Assembly: GCA_009701105.1 (NCBI GenBank)
Contig: WLKU01000018.1
Coordinates: 1-14,927 of the forward strand
Reading direction: 5' to 3'
From: Actinomycetota bacterium
Lineage (GTDB): Bacteria; Actinomycetota; Acidimicrobiia; Acidimicrobiales; Ilumatobacteraceae
DNA length: 14,927 nt
This document shows, one piece after another, positions 8,502 to 14,927 of this stretch. The position numbers were made by a program, and so were the translations under genes. Every line of letters starts with the position of its first letter. Position 1 is the stretch's first letter. The notes beneath the pieces are model-generated. The model did no database searches. It was given only the letters and a program-made list of their open reading frames with translations, and was not told where the DNA came from.

Positions 8502-9155
8502 TTAGCCCGAGGTTTGGGAGAGTGCTGCTCTGGTGTCGGCGCGCGAGCGAGTGCAACCAAGTGGGTCTTGTTTTACTAGTTTTTTCAACTCTTTAGTGGG
8601 TGAGATCTGCTCACCTTTACGCCACGCATTCAAATATTTTTGTGGCCAAATCTCTCCCTGCAACAAAAATGCTTCAACCACAGGACACACACGCGATATT
8701 CCTAAATGTGTGTGGCACCTGGTGGTGCGGGCATTGCCCGATGAGCCCATAACGCCAATCCAATCGCCAGCACTGACACGCTGACCTCTCGCAACTTTTA
8801 CTCTGCCGAGGTGGGCGAAGTAGTAGCGCACGTTGTCGTCTCCAACAAGGGTGATCGTCTTGCCGCCGCGGGTGCCAGGAGCATCAAGTTCTTTCACCCA
8901 TTTGTCGATTGTGCGCGTTTGGGTGATCGTGCCTTCAGTTGGTGCGAGCACATGGGCGTAACAACCCTCTACGTCGACAGCAGGGTAGTCAATGTGATCG
9001 CGTGGATAGTTGACTGCAACTTTAGAGAATGGAAAAACATAGAGCACAGGAGACTCATCGTCCGCGACCAGACTCTGTGCAGGAATGAGGAGCGTGGCAA
9101 TTGCGACAATAATCATCGCTTTATAAATCTCATTGATGCGTGGCTTCAAGCGCAT
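8502..9155 (-). CDS. Secreted M23-family (LytM/lysostaphin-type) metallopeptidase-like protein
   Basis: A 217-residue exported protein. The N-terminus looks like a signal peptide or anchor: charged residues 1-12, a hydrophobic core (about 14-25, MIIVAIATLLIP) and AQSLVADD as a possible cleavage region. The body fits the M23 zinc-peptidase fold: HIDYPAVD (H54, D61), VLAPTEGTIT (69-78), YYFAHLGRVKVARGQRVSAG with H115, DWIGVMGSSGNA (131-142), and the H-x-H pair in CHTHLG (H148, H150). M23 enzymes cut peptidoglycan cross-bridges, and inactive relatives serve as wall-binding activators. The metal ligands appear to be present, but the first pair is H-x6-D and not the common H-x3-D, so activity is likely but unproven. 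Four cysteines (65, 147, 157, 201) could form disulphides outside the cell. The ATG at 9155 is favoured; M14 would remove the charged leader. It is divergent from the nucleoside hydrolase gene by 44 bases. Confidence 0.85.
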   Translation of the reverse strand: MRLKPRINEIYKAMIIVAIATLLIPAQSLVADDESPVLYVFPFSKVAVNYPRDHIDYPAVDVEGCYAHVLAPTEGTITQTRTIDKWVKELDAPGTRGGKTITLVGDDNVRYYFAHLGRVKVARGQRVSAGDWIGVMGSSGNARTTRCHTHLGISRVCPVVEAFLLQGEIWPQKYLNAWRKGEQISPTKELKKLVKQDPLGCTRSRADTRAALSQTSG

Positions 9156-9187
9156 ACTTGCGATCGTAGTGTGGCGGCGCCAAATGT

Positions 9188-9193
9188 TACGGT
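9188..9193 (+). promoter_or_regulatory. Possible -10 element for a leaderless nucleoside hydrolase transcript
   Basis: TACGGT matches the actinobacterial TANNNT -10 pattern and ends six bases before the ATG at 9200. That spacing would put the first transcribed base at or next to the start codon. No Shine-Dalgarno is visible before this ATG, and I see no well-spaced -35 element. Chance matches to so loose a pattern are frequent, so this is a suggestion only. Confidence 0.3.
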
Positions 9194-9199
9194 TGATCT

Positions 9200-10132
9200 A
9201 TGAAGAGAAAATTTTTTATCGATACAGATACCGCAAGTGATGATGCTGTTGCTCTGATCATCGCACTGCGCCACGGAGACATAGATGTGGTTGGCATTGG
9301 TGTAGTTGCCGGCAATGTGCCACTTGAGATGGGTGTACAAAACGCTTTGTACACACGCGAATTGTGCGGGTCAAGCGCACCTGTTTATGTTGGTGCAGCC
9401 AAGCCACTTGTGCGAGAGCTGCGTACCGCTCAGTTTGTGCACGGCACGGATGGCATGGGGGATATCGGACTTGACCTTAAGGGAAGACAGCCAAATGTTG
9501 GTGATGCAGTTGACGAATTAATCAAGTCGGCGCGCGAGTTTGATGGAGTACTTGAACTGGTGACGCTTGGACCGCTGACAAATATCGCGCTGGCGCTTAG
9601 AAAAGATCCGAGCATTGCAACCAAGATCAAACGTTGTGTGGTGATGGGCGCAGTTGCCGACCACATCGGAAACGTCACACCAGTTGCAGAGTTCAATATG
9701 TGGGTCGATCCAGAAGCCGTAGATGTGGTGTTGCAATCTGGAATGAACCTTGAGTTTGTTGGCTGGGACATCTCGCGTAAGTTTGCAGTAATTACGCCTG
9801 CAGAATCAACAATGTTGCGGGCAATGGACACGCCATTTGCAACATTTACTATCGACATTCAACGAGTGCTTGAAAAGTTTTGCGCAAACGAAACGCACCT
9901 TGCGGGGTTTGATTTGCCAGATCCAATCGCAATTGCATACGCCATCAACTCGAGCGTGGCTGATGAAGTGCGCGAGATGCACCTCGTTGTCGAAACTCAA
10001 TCTCCAGCGACTGAAGGCATGGTGGTGATGGACACGCTTGGTGTATTGCATCAGACACCAAATGCGCTCGTAGTAACAAGCGCGAGACATGATGTGTTTA
10101 TGTCGATGCTGATGGATGCGCTTGAAGCATGA
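9200..10132 (+). CDS. Inosine/uridine-preferring nucleoside hydrolase family protein
   Basis: Calcium-dependent nucleoside N-ribohydrolase of 310 residues, the normal family length. It splits ribonucleosides into base and ribose for salvage or nitrogen use. The N-terminal metal site is FFIDTDTASDDAVALI, with D8, D10, D14 and D15. VVAGNV gives N39, HGTDGMGD (81-88) holds H81, TLGPLTNIALAL (122-133) is the conserved core helix start, and VTPVAEFNMWVDPEA (159-172) is the substrate loop. The final metal aspartate is D241 in LPDPIAIAYA. Many bacterial members have histidine just before that aspartate as a leaving-group acid; here the residue is proline, so base specificity may differ from the E. 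coli Rih enzymes. The gene overlaps the asparaginase by four bases (ATGA), so they form an operon. Exact substrate is unknown. Confidence 0.93.
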   Translation: MKRKFFIDTDTASDDAVALIIALRHGDIDVVGIGVVAGNVPLEMGVQNALYTRELCGSSAPVYVGAAKPLVRELRTAQFVHGTDGMGDIGLDLKGRQPNVGDAVDELIKSAREFDGVLELVTLGPLTNIALALRKDPSIATKIKRCVVMGAVADHIGNVTPVAEFNMWVDPEAVDVVLQSGMNLEFVGWDISRKFAVITPAESTMLRAMDTPFATFTIDIQRVLEKFCANETHLAGFDLPDPIAIAYAINSSVADEVREMHLVVETQSPATEGMVVMDTLGVLHQTPNALVVTSARHDVFMSMLMDALEA

Positions 10133-11106
10133 GTAATCATTCGCCTCTCGAGAAAGCATTTGTGCAACTGGGTGTCACCACTCGAAATGGACATGACGAG
10201 TCGGTGCACTATGGGGCAGTAGTTGGTTTGGCGCGAGATGGGTCAATTGAATTCGCCCTTGGCGATCCAACGACCATCGTGTATCCGCGGTCGTCTACTA
10301 AACCGATTCAGGCAACAGCGATGGTGGCAAGCGGACTCGACTTGCCTCCACGCTTACTGGCACTTGTGTGCGCAAGCCACGATGGATCGCCGATGCATCT
10401 TGCCGCAGCACGCGAAATCTTGGCCACTGCTGGTTTAACAGAAGATGACTTGAGTAACACCAAGGACTATCCGCTCGATGATGATGCAGCGGCAGAGGTG
10501 CTGCGCGGTGGCGGAGTGAAAACAAGGTTGCAAATGAACTGTTCGGGTAAGCACTCGGGAATGCTTGCCACGTGTGTGCACAATGGCTGGTCGCATGATG
10601 AGACCTATCTGCACGAGTCGCATCCATTGCAACAGCGCATTACGCAGATGGTGCCAGAGCTGAGCGGCGAAGAGGCAGCCTTTATTGGCATTGACGGTTG
10701 TGGTGCGCCAGCCCACGCCATGTCGCTCACCGCACTTGCGCGCGTCTTTCGCACCGTGGTGATGTCGGACCCAACAAGTGCACCGGGCAAAGTTGCCCAT
10801 GCAATGCGCAGTCATCCAGAGATGGTGGGTGGGTCGACTCGTGACGTCACATTGCTCATGCAAGGCGTGCCAGGGCTGCTTGGCAAAGATGGCGCAGAGG
10901 GTGTATTTGCGGTTGCGATGCCCGATGGGCGAGCAGTTGCCCTCAAGATTGCAGATGGAGCAAATCGTGCGCGTCCGCCAATGATGAAAGCAGCGTTAGA
11001 AGCGCTTGGTATCGACACATCACGAGTAGACCCAAAAGCCTTTGACTCGACGATCTATGGACACGGCAAGCCAGTTGGCAGCGTGCGTATCACAGCAACG
11101 CTGTGA
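10129..11106 (+). CDS. L-asparaginase, Rhizobium etli type II family (asparaginase_II, Pfam PF06089)
   Basis: Asparaginase of the family typified by the R. etli thermolabile enzyme, unrelated in fold to the E. coli AnsA/AnsB enzymes. It hydrolyses L-asparagine to aspartate and ammonia. The 325-residue length is normal. The family motifs are present: YPRSSTKPIQA (52-62) with the Ser-x-x-Lys pair S55 and K58, CASHDG (81-86), NCSGKHSGML (137-146) and GIDGCGAP (187-194). C138, K141 and C191 line up with the zinc-binding Cys-Lys-Cys set known from the R. etli structure, and all are conserved. There is no signal peptide, so it should act in the cytoplasm. The ATG overlaps the nucleoside hydrolase stop as ATGA, a standard sign of translational coupling. 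The pair suggests scavenging of organic nitrogen. It converges on the aminotransferase gene with 14 bases between stops. Confidence 0.93.
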   Translation: MSNHSPLEKAFVQLGVTTRNGHDESVHYGAVVGLARDGSIEFALGDPTTIVYPRSSTKPIQATAMVASGLDLPPRLLALVCASHDGSPMHLAAAREILATAGLTEDDLSNTKDYPLDDDAAAEVLRGGGVKTRLQMNCSGKHSGMLATCVHNGWSHDETYLHESHPLQQRITQMVPELSGEEAAFIGIDGCGAPAHAMSLTALARVFRTVVMSDPTSAPGKVAHAMRSHPEMVGGSTRDVTLLMQGVPGLLGKDGAEGVFAVAMPDGRAVALKIADGANRARPPMMKAALEALGIDTSRVDPKAFDSTIYGHGKPVGSVRITATL

Positions 11107-11120
11107 CTAGCGATTAATTA

Positions 11121-12470
11121 TTAGCCCTCGTAATACGAGTCAGCGATTGTGAGCGCCTGATCGATGATCGCAATTCCCTCGCGTACTTCGTCTGCAGAGA
11201 TGGTGCACGGTGGCACAACATGCATGCGGTTGAAGTGTGCGAATGGCCAGAGGCCTTCTTTCTTGCACGCTGCAGCGATGTCAAGCATTGGCTTGGCATC
11301 GGCGCCAGCGGCATTAAACGGAACGAGAGGCTTGCGTGTTTCGCGGTTGCGTACGAGTTCAATTGCCCAAAACACACCAAGTCCTCGCACTTCACCAATT
11401 GATGGGTGCTTTGCCTTGAGTTTTTCGAGTTCGGGACCAATGACGGTTGCACCGATGTTCTTGGCGTTTTCCACAATCTTTTCTTCCTTAAAGATGTTGA
11501 TGGATGCAACTGCAGATGCACACGCGAGTGGGTGTCCGCTGTAGGTGAGTCCGCCTGGGTATGCGCGATCCTTGAACGAATCAGCGATTTTTTGGCTGAT
11601 GATCACACCACCGAGTGGGATGTAACCAGAGTTGACACCCTTTGCAAAGGTGATCAGGTCAGGCACAACATTCCATTTGTTGACAGCGAACCATTCGCCG
11701 CAACGACCAAAACCGGCCATCACTTCGTCACACAACATAACGATGCCGTAGCGATCACAAATATCTCGCACGCCCTGCAAGTAACCGTCTGGTGGAACGA
11801 GGATGCCGTTGGTGCCGACAACTGATTCCAGTGCGATCATTGCGATGGTGTGTGGACCTTCGACCATGAGCGTGTCTTCAAGATGTTGCAGTGCACGTTG
11901 ACATTCTTCTTTTTCGTTTGACGAATGAAAGGCAGAGCGATAGGCGTATGGTCCCCAAAATTTGACGATGCCAGCAGTTCCTGTCTCGTTTGGCCAACGT
12001 CGTGGGTCGCCAGTCATTGCAATAGCAGTACTCGTTGAACCGTGATACGAGCGGTATGTCGACATCACTTTCTGGCGTCCAGTGTGTAAGCGAGCCATAC
12101 GTACTGCGTTTTCCACTGCTTCTGCGCCACCGTTGGTGAAGAACACCATGTTGAGGTCGCCAGGTGCAAGTTCGGTGATCAGTCGTGCAGCTTCGGATCG
12201 TGACTCGTTAGCAAATGGGGGAGCAACGGTGCACAACTTGCCTGCTTGTTCTTGAATCGCTGCAACAAGTTTTGGATGTTGGTGACCAATGTTGAGGTTG
12301 ACGAGTTGGCTTGAAAAGTCGAGGTACTTTTTGCCAGTCGAATCCCAGAAGTAACTGCCAAGGCCACCAGTAATTTCAACCGGATTGAGAGTGCCTTGTG
12401 CTGACCACGAGTGAAATACGTGGGCGCGGTCGTCGAGGTATGCCTGTGTCTTTGTTGCTTCAAGTGTCAT
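11121..12470 (-). CDS. Class III (omega) aminotransferase, PLP-dependent
   Basis: A 449-residue fold-type I aminotransferase of class III, the group that includes beta-alanine, taurine, GABA, ornithine and DAPA aminotransferases. Landmarks: FFTNGGAEAVENAVRMAR (110-127) binds the cofactor phosphate; YHGST (142-146) stacks on the PLP ring; DEVMAGFGRCG (248-258) contains the aspartate that bonds the pyridine nitrogen; and TFAKGVNSGYIPLGG (274-288) carries the Schiff-base lysine K277. The closing segment has the expected RGLGVFWAIELV. All catalytic residues are present. It lacks features I would need to name a substrate; the overall pattern looks closest to omega-amino acid or taurine:pyruvate type enzymes, which is inference. 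It is the last gene of an apparent three-gene minus-strand operon, 23 bases after the Nudix gene, and lies tail-to-tail with the asparaginase. Confidence 0.92.
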   Translation of the reverse strand: MTLEATKTQAYLDDRAHVFHSWSAQGTLNPVEITGGLGSYFWDSTGKKYLDFSSQLVNLNIGHQHPKLVAAIQEQAGKLCTVAPPFANESRSEAARLITELAPGDLNMVFFTNGGAEAVENAVRMARLHTGRQKVMSTYRSYHGSTSTAIAMTGDPRRWPNETGTAGIVKFWGPYAYRSAFHSSNEKEECQRALQHLEDTLMVEGPHTIAMIALESVVGTNGILVPPDGYLQGVRDICDRYGIVMLCDEVMAGFGRCGEWFAVNKWNVVPDLITFAKGVNSGYIPLGGVIISQKIADSFKDRAYPGGLTYSGHPLACASAVASINIFKEEKIVENAKNIGATVIGPELEKLKAKHPSIGEVRGLGVFWAIELVRNRETRKPLVPFNAAGADAKPMLDIAAACKKEGLWPFAHFNRMHVVPPCTISADEVREGIAIIDQALTIADSYYEG

Positions 12471-12493
12471 GACAACAGCCTAATCTGCGGGAA

Positions 12494-12970
12494 TTACGAG
12501 TTGAGAGTTGCCACAACCCGCTTGTGTAATTGTGGCCATGCTCCTGCCAAGCCGGCGTGCAGCGAGAAAGTCTCCACTTTGTCGAGCGTCACCCATTGCA
12601 GATCTTCCGATTCGGCATTGGCAGCGAATGCTCCCGCATCGCTATTGGTATGTGCAATCACGGTGTCGTAGCGCCATGGGCCATGGTCGTCACTAAATAC
12701 ATCGCGCACGAAATAGTCATCACTATTAATGCCAGCTTCTTCTGCGGCTTCGCGACCAGCGGCAGTTACGGAATCTTCGTGACTATCGAGTGCGCCTCCT
12801 GGTAGCGCCCAAGTGCCACCACCGTGAGTCCATGCAGCACGCAGTTGCAACAACACGTGCGGCTCAGACATGTCGAGGCGAATGAGTAACAGACCGGCAG
12901 CGCCATGGAGTCCCCAATGTTTATGACCGCATGAGCACATCACCCATCCGTCGCCGTCTCGAAAAGCCAT
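12494..12970 (-). CDS. Nudix hydrolase
   Basis: A 158-residue Nudix hydrolase, the family that removes the moiety X from nucleoside diphosphates linked to X. A perfect Nudix box G-x5-E-x7-REUxEExGU runs from G59 to I81: G59, E65, R73, E74, E77, E78 and G80 are all in place, so the metal site should work. The residues before the box, WALPGGAL (54-61), are the usual lead-in. A short N-terminal element CSCGHKHWGLHGAAGLLL (12-29) holds Cys and His residues that resemble half a zinc site; I recall similar starts in other actinobacterial Nudix proteins, but its role is unknown. Substrate cannot be predicted from the motif. The ATG begins three bases after the HNH gene stop, which supports cotranscription. 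Confidence 0.93.
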   Translation of the reverse strand: MAFRDGDGWVMCSCGHKHWGLHGAAGLLLIRLDMSEPHVLLQLRAAWTHGGGTWALPGGALDSHEDSVTAAGREAAEEAGINSDDYFVRDVFSDDHGPWRYDTVIAHTNSDAGAFAANAESEDLQWVTLDKVETFSLHAGLAGAWPQLHKRVVATLNS

Positions 12971-12973
12971 GGG

Positions 12974-13471
12974 TCAGATCGTAGTTTCGGTTGTGGCCTG
13001 AGCCTCTAGGCGTGCATTTGCTCTTGCAGTGGCACGCGCAGTTGCTTGAGCCGCGGTGATCTCGGCATGGTGGGCATGACACAACACCTCTAGGCCGCCT
13101 CGACCTGTGGCATCGGGCTGCAAGTGGTGATGGCACCCTGGCCCATAACCCTTGCCATCGCGGGGTTCGATGTGATTGACCTCGCAGTCGCGCCGTGCTG
13201 CGGTGCAGCCAACACGGATGCAGTGGTATTTGGCTCGGCGTTTTGCAGATGAGCGAGCAAATCTCCAGATGTGTTCGCGTTGCCAGGTGCGACCACATTT
13301 GTCTGAGCACCAAGTAGTGCGTCGCTTACCTGTAATTATTTCGTTACACCAGTGGCAGCGCCCAATTTCTCCTTGCCATTTGGTCAGTGGGCACGTGATG
13401 CGCTCGGCAACGAGCGGCGGCAACTCGAGTTTGTTAACTGCGTGTTTCGTTTGCTTGCGTTGGGTAGCCAT
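12974..13471 (-). CDS. HNH endonuclease-domain protein with cysteine-rich N-terminal zinc-finger region
   Basis: A 165-residue protein, probably a small HNH-type nuclease. The first half is cysteine-rich: C39/C42 (CHWCN) and C55/C59 (WCSDKCG) form a likely four-Cys zinc finger. The HNH fold follows: YHCIRVGC (C84, C89), CEVNHIEPRDGKGYG (C96, H100), CHHH (113-116) and LEVLCHAHHAEIT (C131, H134, H135). H100 is the expected general base and H135 a metal ligand; the common D-H pair is N-H here. The last 25 or so residues are Ala/Thr-rich and look unstructured. Size and domain order resemble stand-alone HNH proteins scattered over actinobacterial genomes; a phage, restriction or repair link cannot be shown because no partner gene is adjacent. 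The ATG at 13471 is the first in frame. It is the likely first gene of an operon with the Nudix and aminotransferase genes. Confidence 0.86.
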   Translation of the reverse strand: MATQRKQTKHAVNKLELPPLVAERITCPLTKWQGEIGRCHWCNEIITGKRRTTWCSDKCGRTWQREHIWRFARSSAKRRAKYHCIRVGCTAARRDCEVNHIEPRDGKGYGPGCHHHLQPDATGRGGLEVLCHAHHAEITAAQATARATARANARLEAQATTETTI

Positions 13472-13486
13472 GGGCGTTCATAAACA

Positions 13487-13524
13487 ATAACAATCCCGAA
13501 ACATTTTGTAGACACAGTCGAAAT
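13487..13524 (+). promoter_or_regulatory. GlnR-like operator before the ammonium transporter
   Basis: Four five-base half-sites lie at exact six-base spacing: ATAAC (13487-13491), GAAAC (13498-13502), TAGAC (13509-13513) and GAAAT (13520-13524). The known actinobacterial GlnR operator is gTnAc-n6-GaAAc repeated after another six bases. The first b-site is perfect, the second b-site and first a-site each have one mismatch, and the second a-site has two. GlnR activates amtB and glnA under nitrogen limitation in Streptomyces and Mycobacterium. The site lies 105 bases before the transporter ATG and 16 bases before the divergent HNH start, so it could affect both. GlnR itself is not in the window. 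Confidence 0.6.
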
Positions 13525-13534
13525 ATTGCTCTCC

Positions 13535-13540
13535 TAATCT
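13535..13540 (+). promoter_or_regulatory. Possible -10 element of the ammonium transporter promoter
   Basis: TAATCT fits the actinobacterial TANNNT -10 pattern. It starts 11 bases after the last GlnR-like half-site, so that site would cover the -35 region and centre near -41 from the predicted transcription start (about 13547), a usual place for a GlnR-activated promoter. The 5' leader would be about 80 bases. No good -35 hexamer is seen, as expected for an activator-dependent promoter. The assignment rests on position and a loose match. Confidence 0.35.
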
Positions 13541-13618
13541 CTTTTGCGTTCGGCTGCAATGGCGCCTCTGGACGCGTCTGTATTTCTGTGGCAACTCAAC
13601 CGTTGTCCTTACCCGAAT

Positions 13619-13624
13619 GGAGAG
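13619..13624 (+). promoter_or_regulatory. Shine-Dalgarno for the ammonium transporter
   Basis: GGAGAG ends four bases before the ATG at 13629. It is the clearest ribosome binding site in the right half of the window and fixes the transporter start over an upstream in-leader ATG near 13559. Confidence 0.7.
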
Positions 13625-13628
13625 AAGT

Positions 13629-14927
13629 ATGAAGTTTTTACTCGAAACACCCGATCCGGTCACTGTGCTTGGCCAACAGGTCAGTTTGATGTGGATTGTG
13701 ATTGGTGCTGCGCTCGTTATTTTCATGCAGGCAGGTTTTGCGCTTGTTGAAACTGGAATGACTCAAGCAAAAAATGCAGCACACGTTGTGAGTACCAACT
13801 TTGTAATTTTTGGACTCGGGTTTATCGGGTTCTATCTTGTTGGATTTGCATTTTCATTCGGAGGGTTTAGCTATTCCGCTTTTGGAATGGATGCACCAGT
13901 TGGGTCTGCGTTGCTCGGTAGTGGCGACTGGATCTTTTTATGGAAGGGCGGTTGGGCCCTGTCTGGCAGCGCAGTAACTCCAGCAGTCGTTGGCTTCTTT
14001 TTGTACATGGTTGCGTTCATGGACACTGTCGCCACTATTCCAACCGGTTCGATGGCCGAGCGTTGGAAATGGAACAGTTTTGTGGGCTGGGGTTTTTTCT
14101 GTGGCGCTATCTACTATCCGATCATTGCTGCGTGGACGTGGGGCGGTGGCTGGTTGGCAAAAACCTGGAGCTCCATGTCATTGGGCGCCGGCTACGTCGA
14201 CTTTGCAGGTTCTGGTGTTGTGCACGCAGTAGGTGGTGTAGCAGCATTTACAGGAGCAATTGTGTTGGGGCCACGCATTGGAAAGTTTGGTGCAGACGGC
14301 AAGCCGCGCACGATTGCTGGCCATCACGTGCCAATGGCGATGCTCGGAACATTCATTTTGTTGTTCGGATGGTTTGGCTTTAACGCAGCCAGCACATTTG
14401 CAGCAACCGATGTGCAGTTTGCTGTAGCAGCGGTGAACACTGCAATCGCTGGCGCGTTTGGTTCGGTCACTGCGATGTTGTACATCACTCGCAAAACTGG
14501 CAAACCAGATCCGGGCATGATGATTAACGGCATGCTTGCGGGTTTGGTTGCAATAACGGCAGCATGCGCATTTATTGCACCGTGGGCCGCTGCCGTGATT
14601 GGAATACTCGCAGCAATTTTGATTATCGAATCGGTGTACTTTTTTGAGCGCCGCGGTATTGATGATCCTGTTGGTGCAATCTCGGTTCACGGCGTTGGTG
14701 GTCTTTTCGGAACGCTGAGCGTGGGCATTTTTGCCAACGGAACTTACGGTGCGGGTTGGAATGGGTCGGCAAGCGAGGGAGTGAAAGGCGTTATCAAGGG
14801 CGACTGGGGTCAGCTAGGTGCCCAGGCTGTTGGTGCTGTCACCATCGTCATCGTCTGCGGCACGATTTCGTACGCATTCTTTGCATTGCAGAACAAGTTC
14901 ACCAAGGGCGGTATTCGTTCAAAGGCC
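13629..14927 (+). CDS. amt: Ammonium transporter (Amt family), 3' end outside window
   Basis: Trimeric inner-membrane channel-like transporter for ammonium. The frame is open from the ATG at 13629 to the window edge, giving 433 residues without a stop; E. coli AmtB has 428, so only a short C-terminal tail is missing. Signatures: QAGFALVETGMTQAKNAAHV in the first helices, DTVATIPTGSMAERWKW (periplasmic gate region), DFAGSGVVHAVGGVAAF with the first pore histidine H199, FGWFGFNAAST, and DDPVGAISVHGVGGLFGT with the second pore histidine H354. The last residues KGGIRSKA begin the cytoplasmic tail to which GlnK/PII binds in known Amt proteins, and the next gene might be glnK (glnB), as in many bacteria; this cannot be seen here. 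A GlnR-like site upstream suggests induction under nitrogen limitation. Confidence 0.97.
   Translation, partial: MKFLLETPDPVTVLGQQVSLMWIVIGAALVIFMQAGFALVETGMTQAKNAAHVVSTNFVIFGLGFIGFYLVGFAFSFGGFSYSAFGMDAPVGSALLGSGDWIFLWKGGWALSGSAVTPAVVGFFLYMVAFMDTVATIPTGSMAERWKWNSFVGWGFFCGAIYYPIIAAWTWGGGWLAKTWSSMSLGAGYVDFAGSGVVHAVGGVAAFTGAIVLGPRIGKFGADGKPRTIAGHHVPMAMLGTFILLFGWFGFNAASTFAATDVQFAVAAVNTAIAGAFGSVTAMLYITRKTGKPDPGMMINGMLAGLVAITAACAFIAPWAAAVIGILAAILIIESVYFFERRGIDDPVGAISVHGVGGLFGTLSVGIFANGTYGAGWNGSASEGVKGVIKGDWGQLGAQAVGAVTIVIVCGTISYAFFALQNKFTKGGIRSKA

Noticed and set aside
8494..8520. Short inverted repeat AACT-TG-AGTT between the mdh and peptidase stops.
   Set aside because: Four pairs and a two-base loop cannot form a stable terminator.
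12466..12475. Perfect ten-base palindrome TGTCATGACA spanning the aminotransferase start codon.
   Set aside because: A ten-base palindrome is expected about 14 times by chance in a window of this size, and it is not repeated at other promoters as an operator would be.
12974..13471. HNH gene as part of a restriction, phage or mobile-element system.
   Set aside because: No methylase, integrase, terminase, terminal repeats or target duplication are visible next to it; its neighbours are a Nudix enzyme and a transporter.
13940..14383. Plus-strand open frame of 147 codons inside the transporter region.
   Set aside because: It is out of frame with the ammonium transporter, whose motifs continue without a break from 13629 to the window end.

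Overview
This window reads as ordinary chromosome from a free-living actinobacterium. Genes are densely packed, there are several GTG starts, and base composition is near 50% GC by eye. The mix of enzymes (actinobacterial-type malate dehydrogenase, stand-alone B12-binding mutase subunit, UvrD/PcrA helicase with a long C-terminal tail, acyltransferase-SGNH fusion, a GlnR-like site before an ammonium transporter) fits an acidimicrobial lineage such as the aquatic Ilumatobacter relatives. That placement is inference from recalled family features, not from a search.

Layout. (1) Positions 1-2468, plus strand: the 3' end of a cytochrome P450, then a complete UvrD/PcrA-type DNA helicase. (2) About 2490-3023, minus strand: a small membrane-anchored protein with a possible degenerate Rieske-like outer domain. 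(3) Positions 3050-8493, plus strand: a head-to-tail central-carbon block made of a cobalamin-binding mutase subunit, sucC, sucD, a large membrane acyltransferase with an SGNH hydrolase tail, and mdh. The mutase family, succinyl-CoA synthetase and malate dehydrogenase lie on one route, from methylmalonyl-CoA (or a similar acyl-CoA) through succinyl-CoA and the C4 acids. The acyltransferase sits inside this block with almost no spacing and is functionally out of place. (4) Positions 8502-9155, minus strand: a secreted M23-type peptidase-like protein. (5) Positions 9200-11106, plus strand: a two-gene operon of nucleoside hydrolase and Rhizobium etli-type L-asparaginase, overlapping by four bases. 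(6) Positions 11121-13471, minus strand: an apparent operon read as HNH nuclease, then Nudix hydrolase, then class III aminotransferase. (7) From 13629 to the window end, plus strand: an ammonium transporter, truncated by the window edge.

The right half has a nitrogen theme: nucleoside and asparagine breakdown, an aminotransferase and ammonium uptake. The 157-base divergent region before the transporter carries four half-sites whose spacing matches the actinobacterial GlnR operator, and this is the most specific regulatory signal I found. I saw no RNA genes, CRISPR arrays, insertion sequences or phage genes, no gene-free stretch over 300 bases, and no convincing evidence for a previously undescribed multi-gene system. 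The points most worth checking are the GlnR-like site, the acyltransferase inside the suc-mdh block, the orphan B12 subunit, the Rieske-like relic and the HNH-Nudix-aminotransferase operon.
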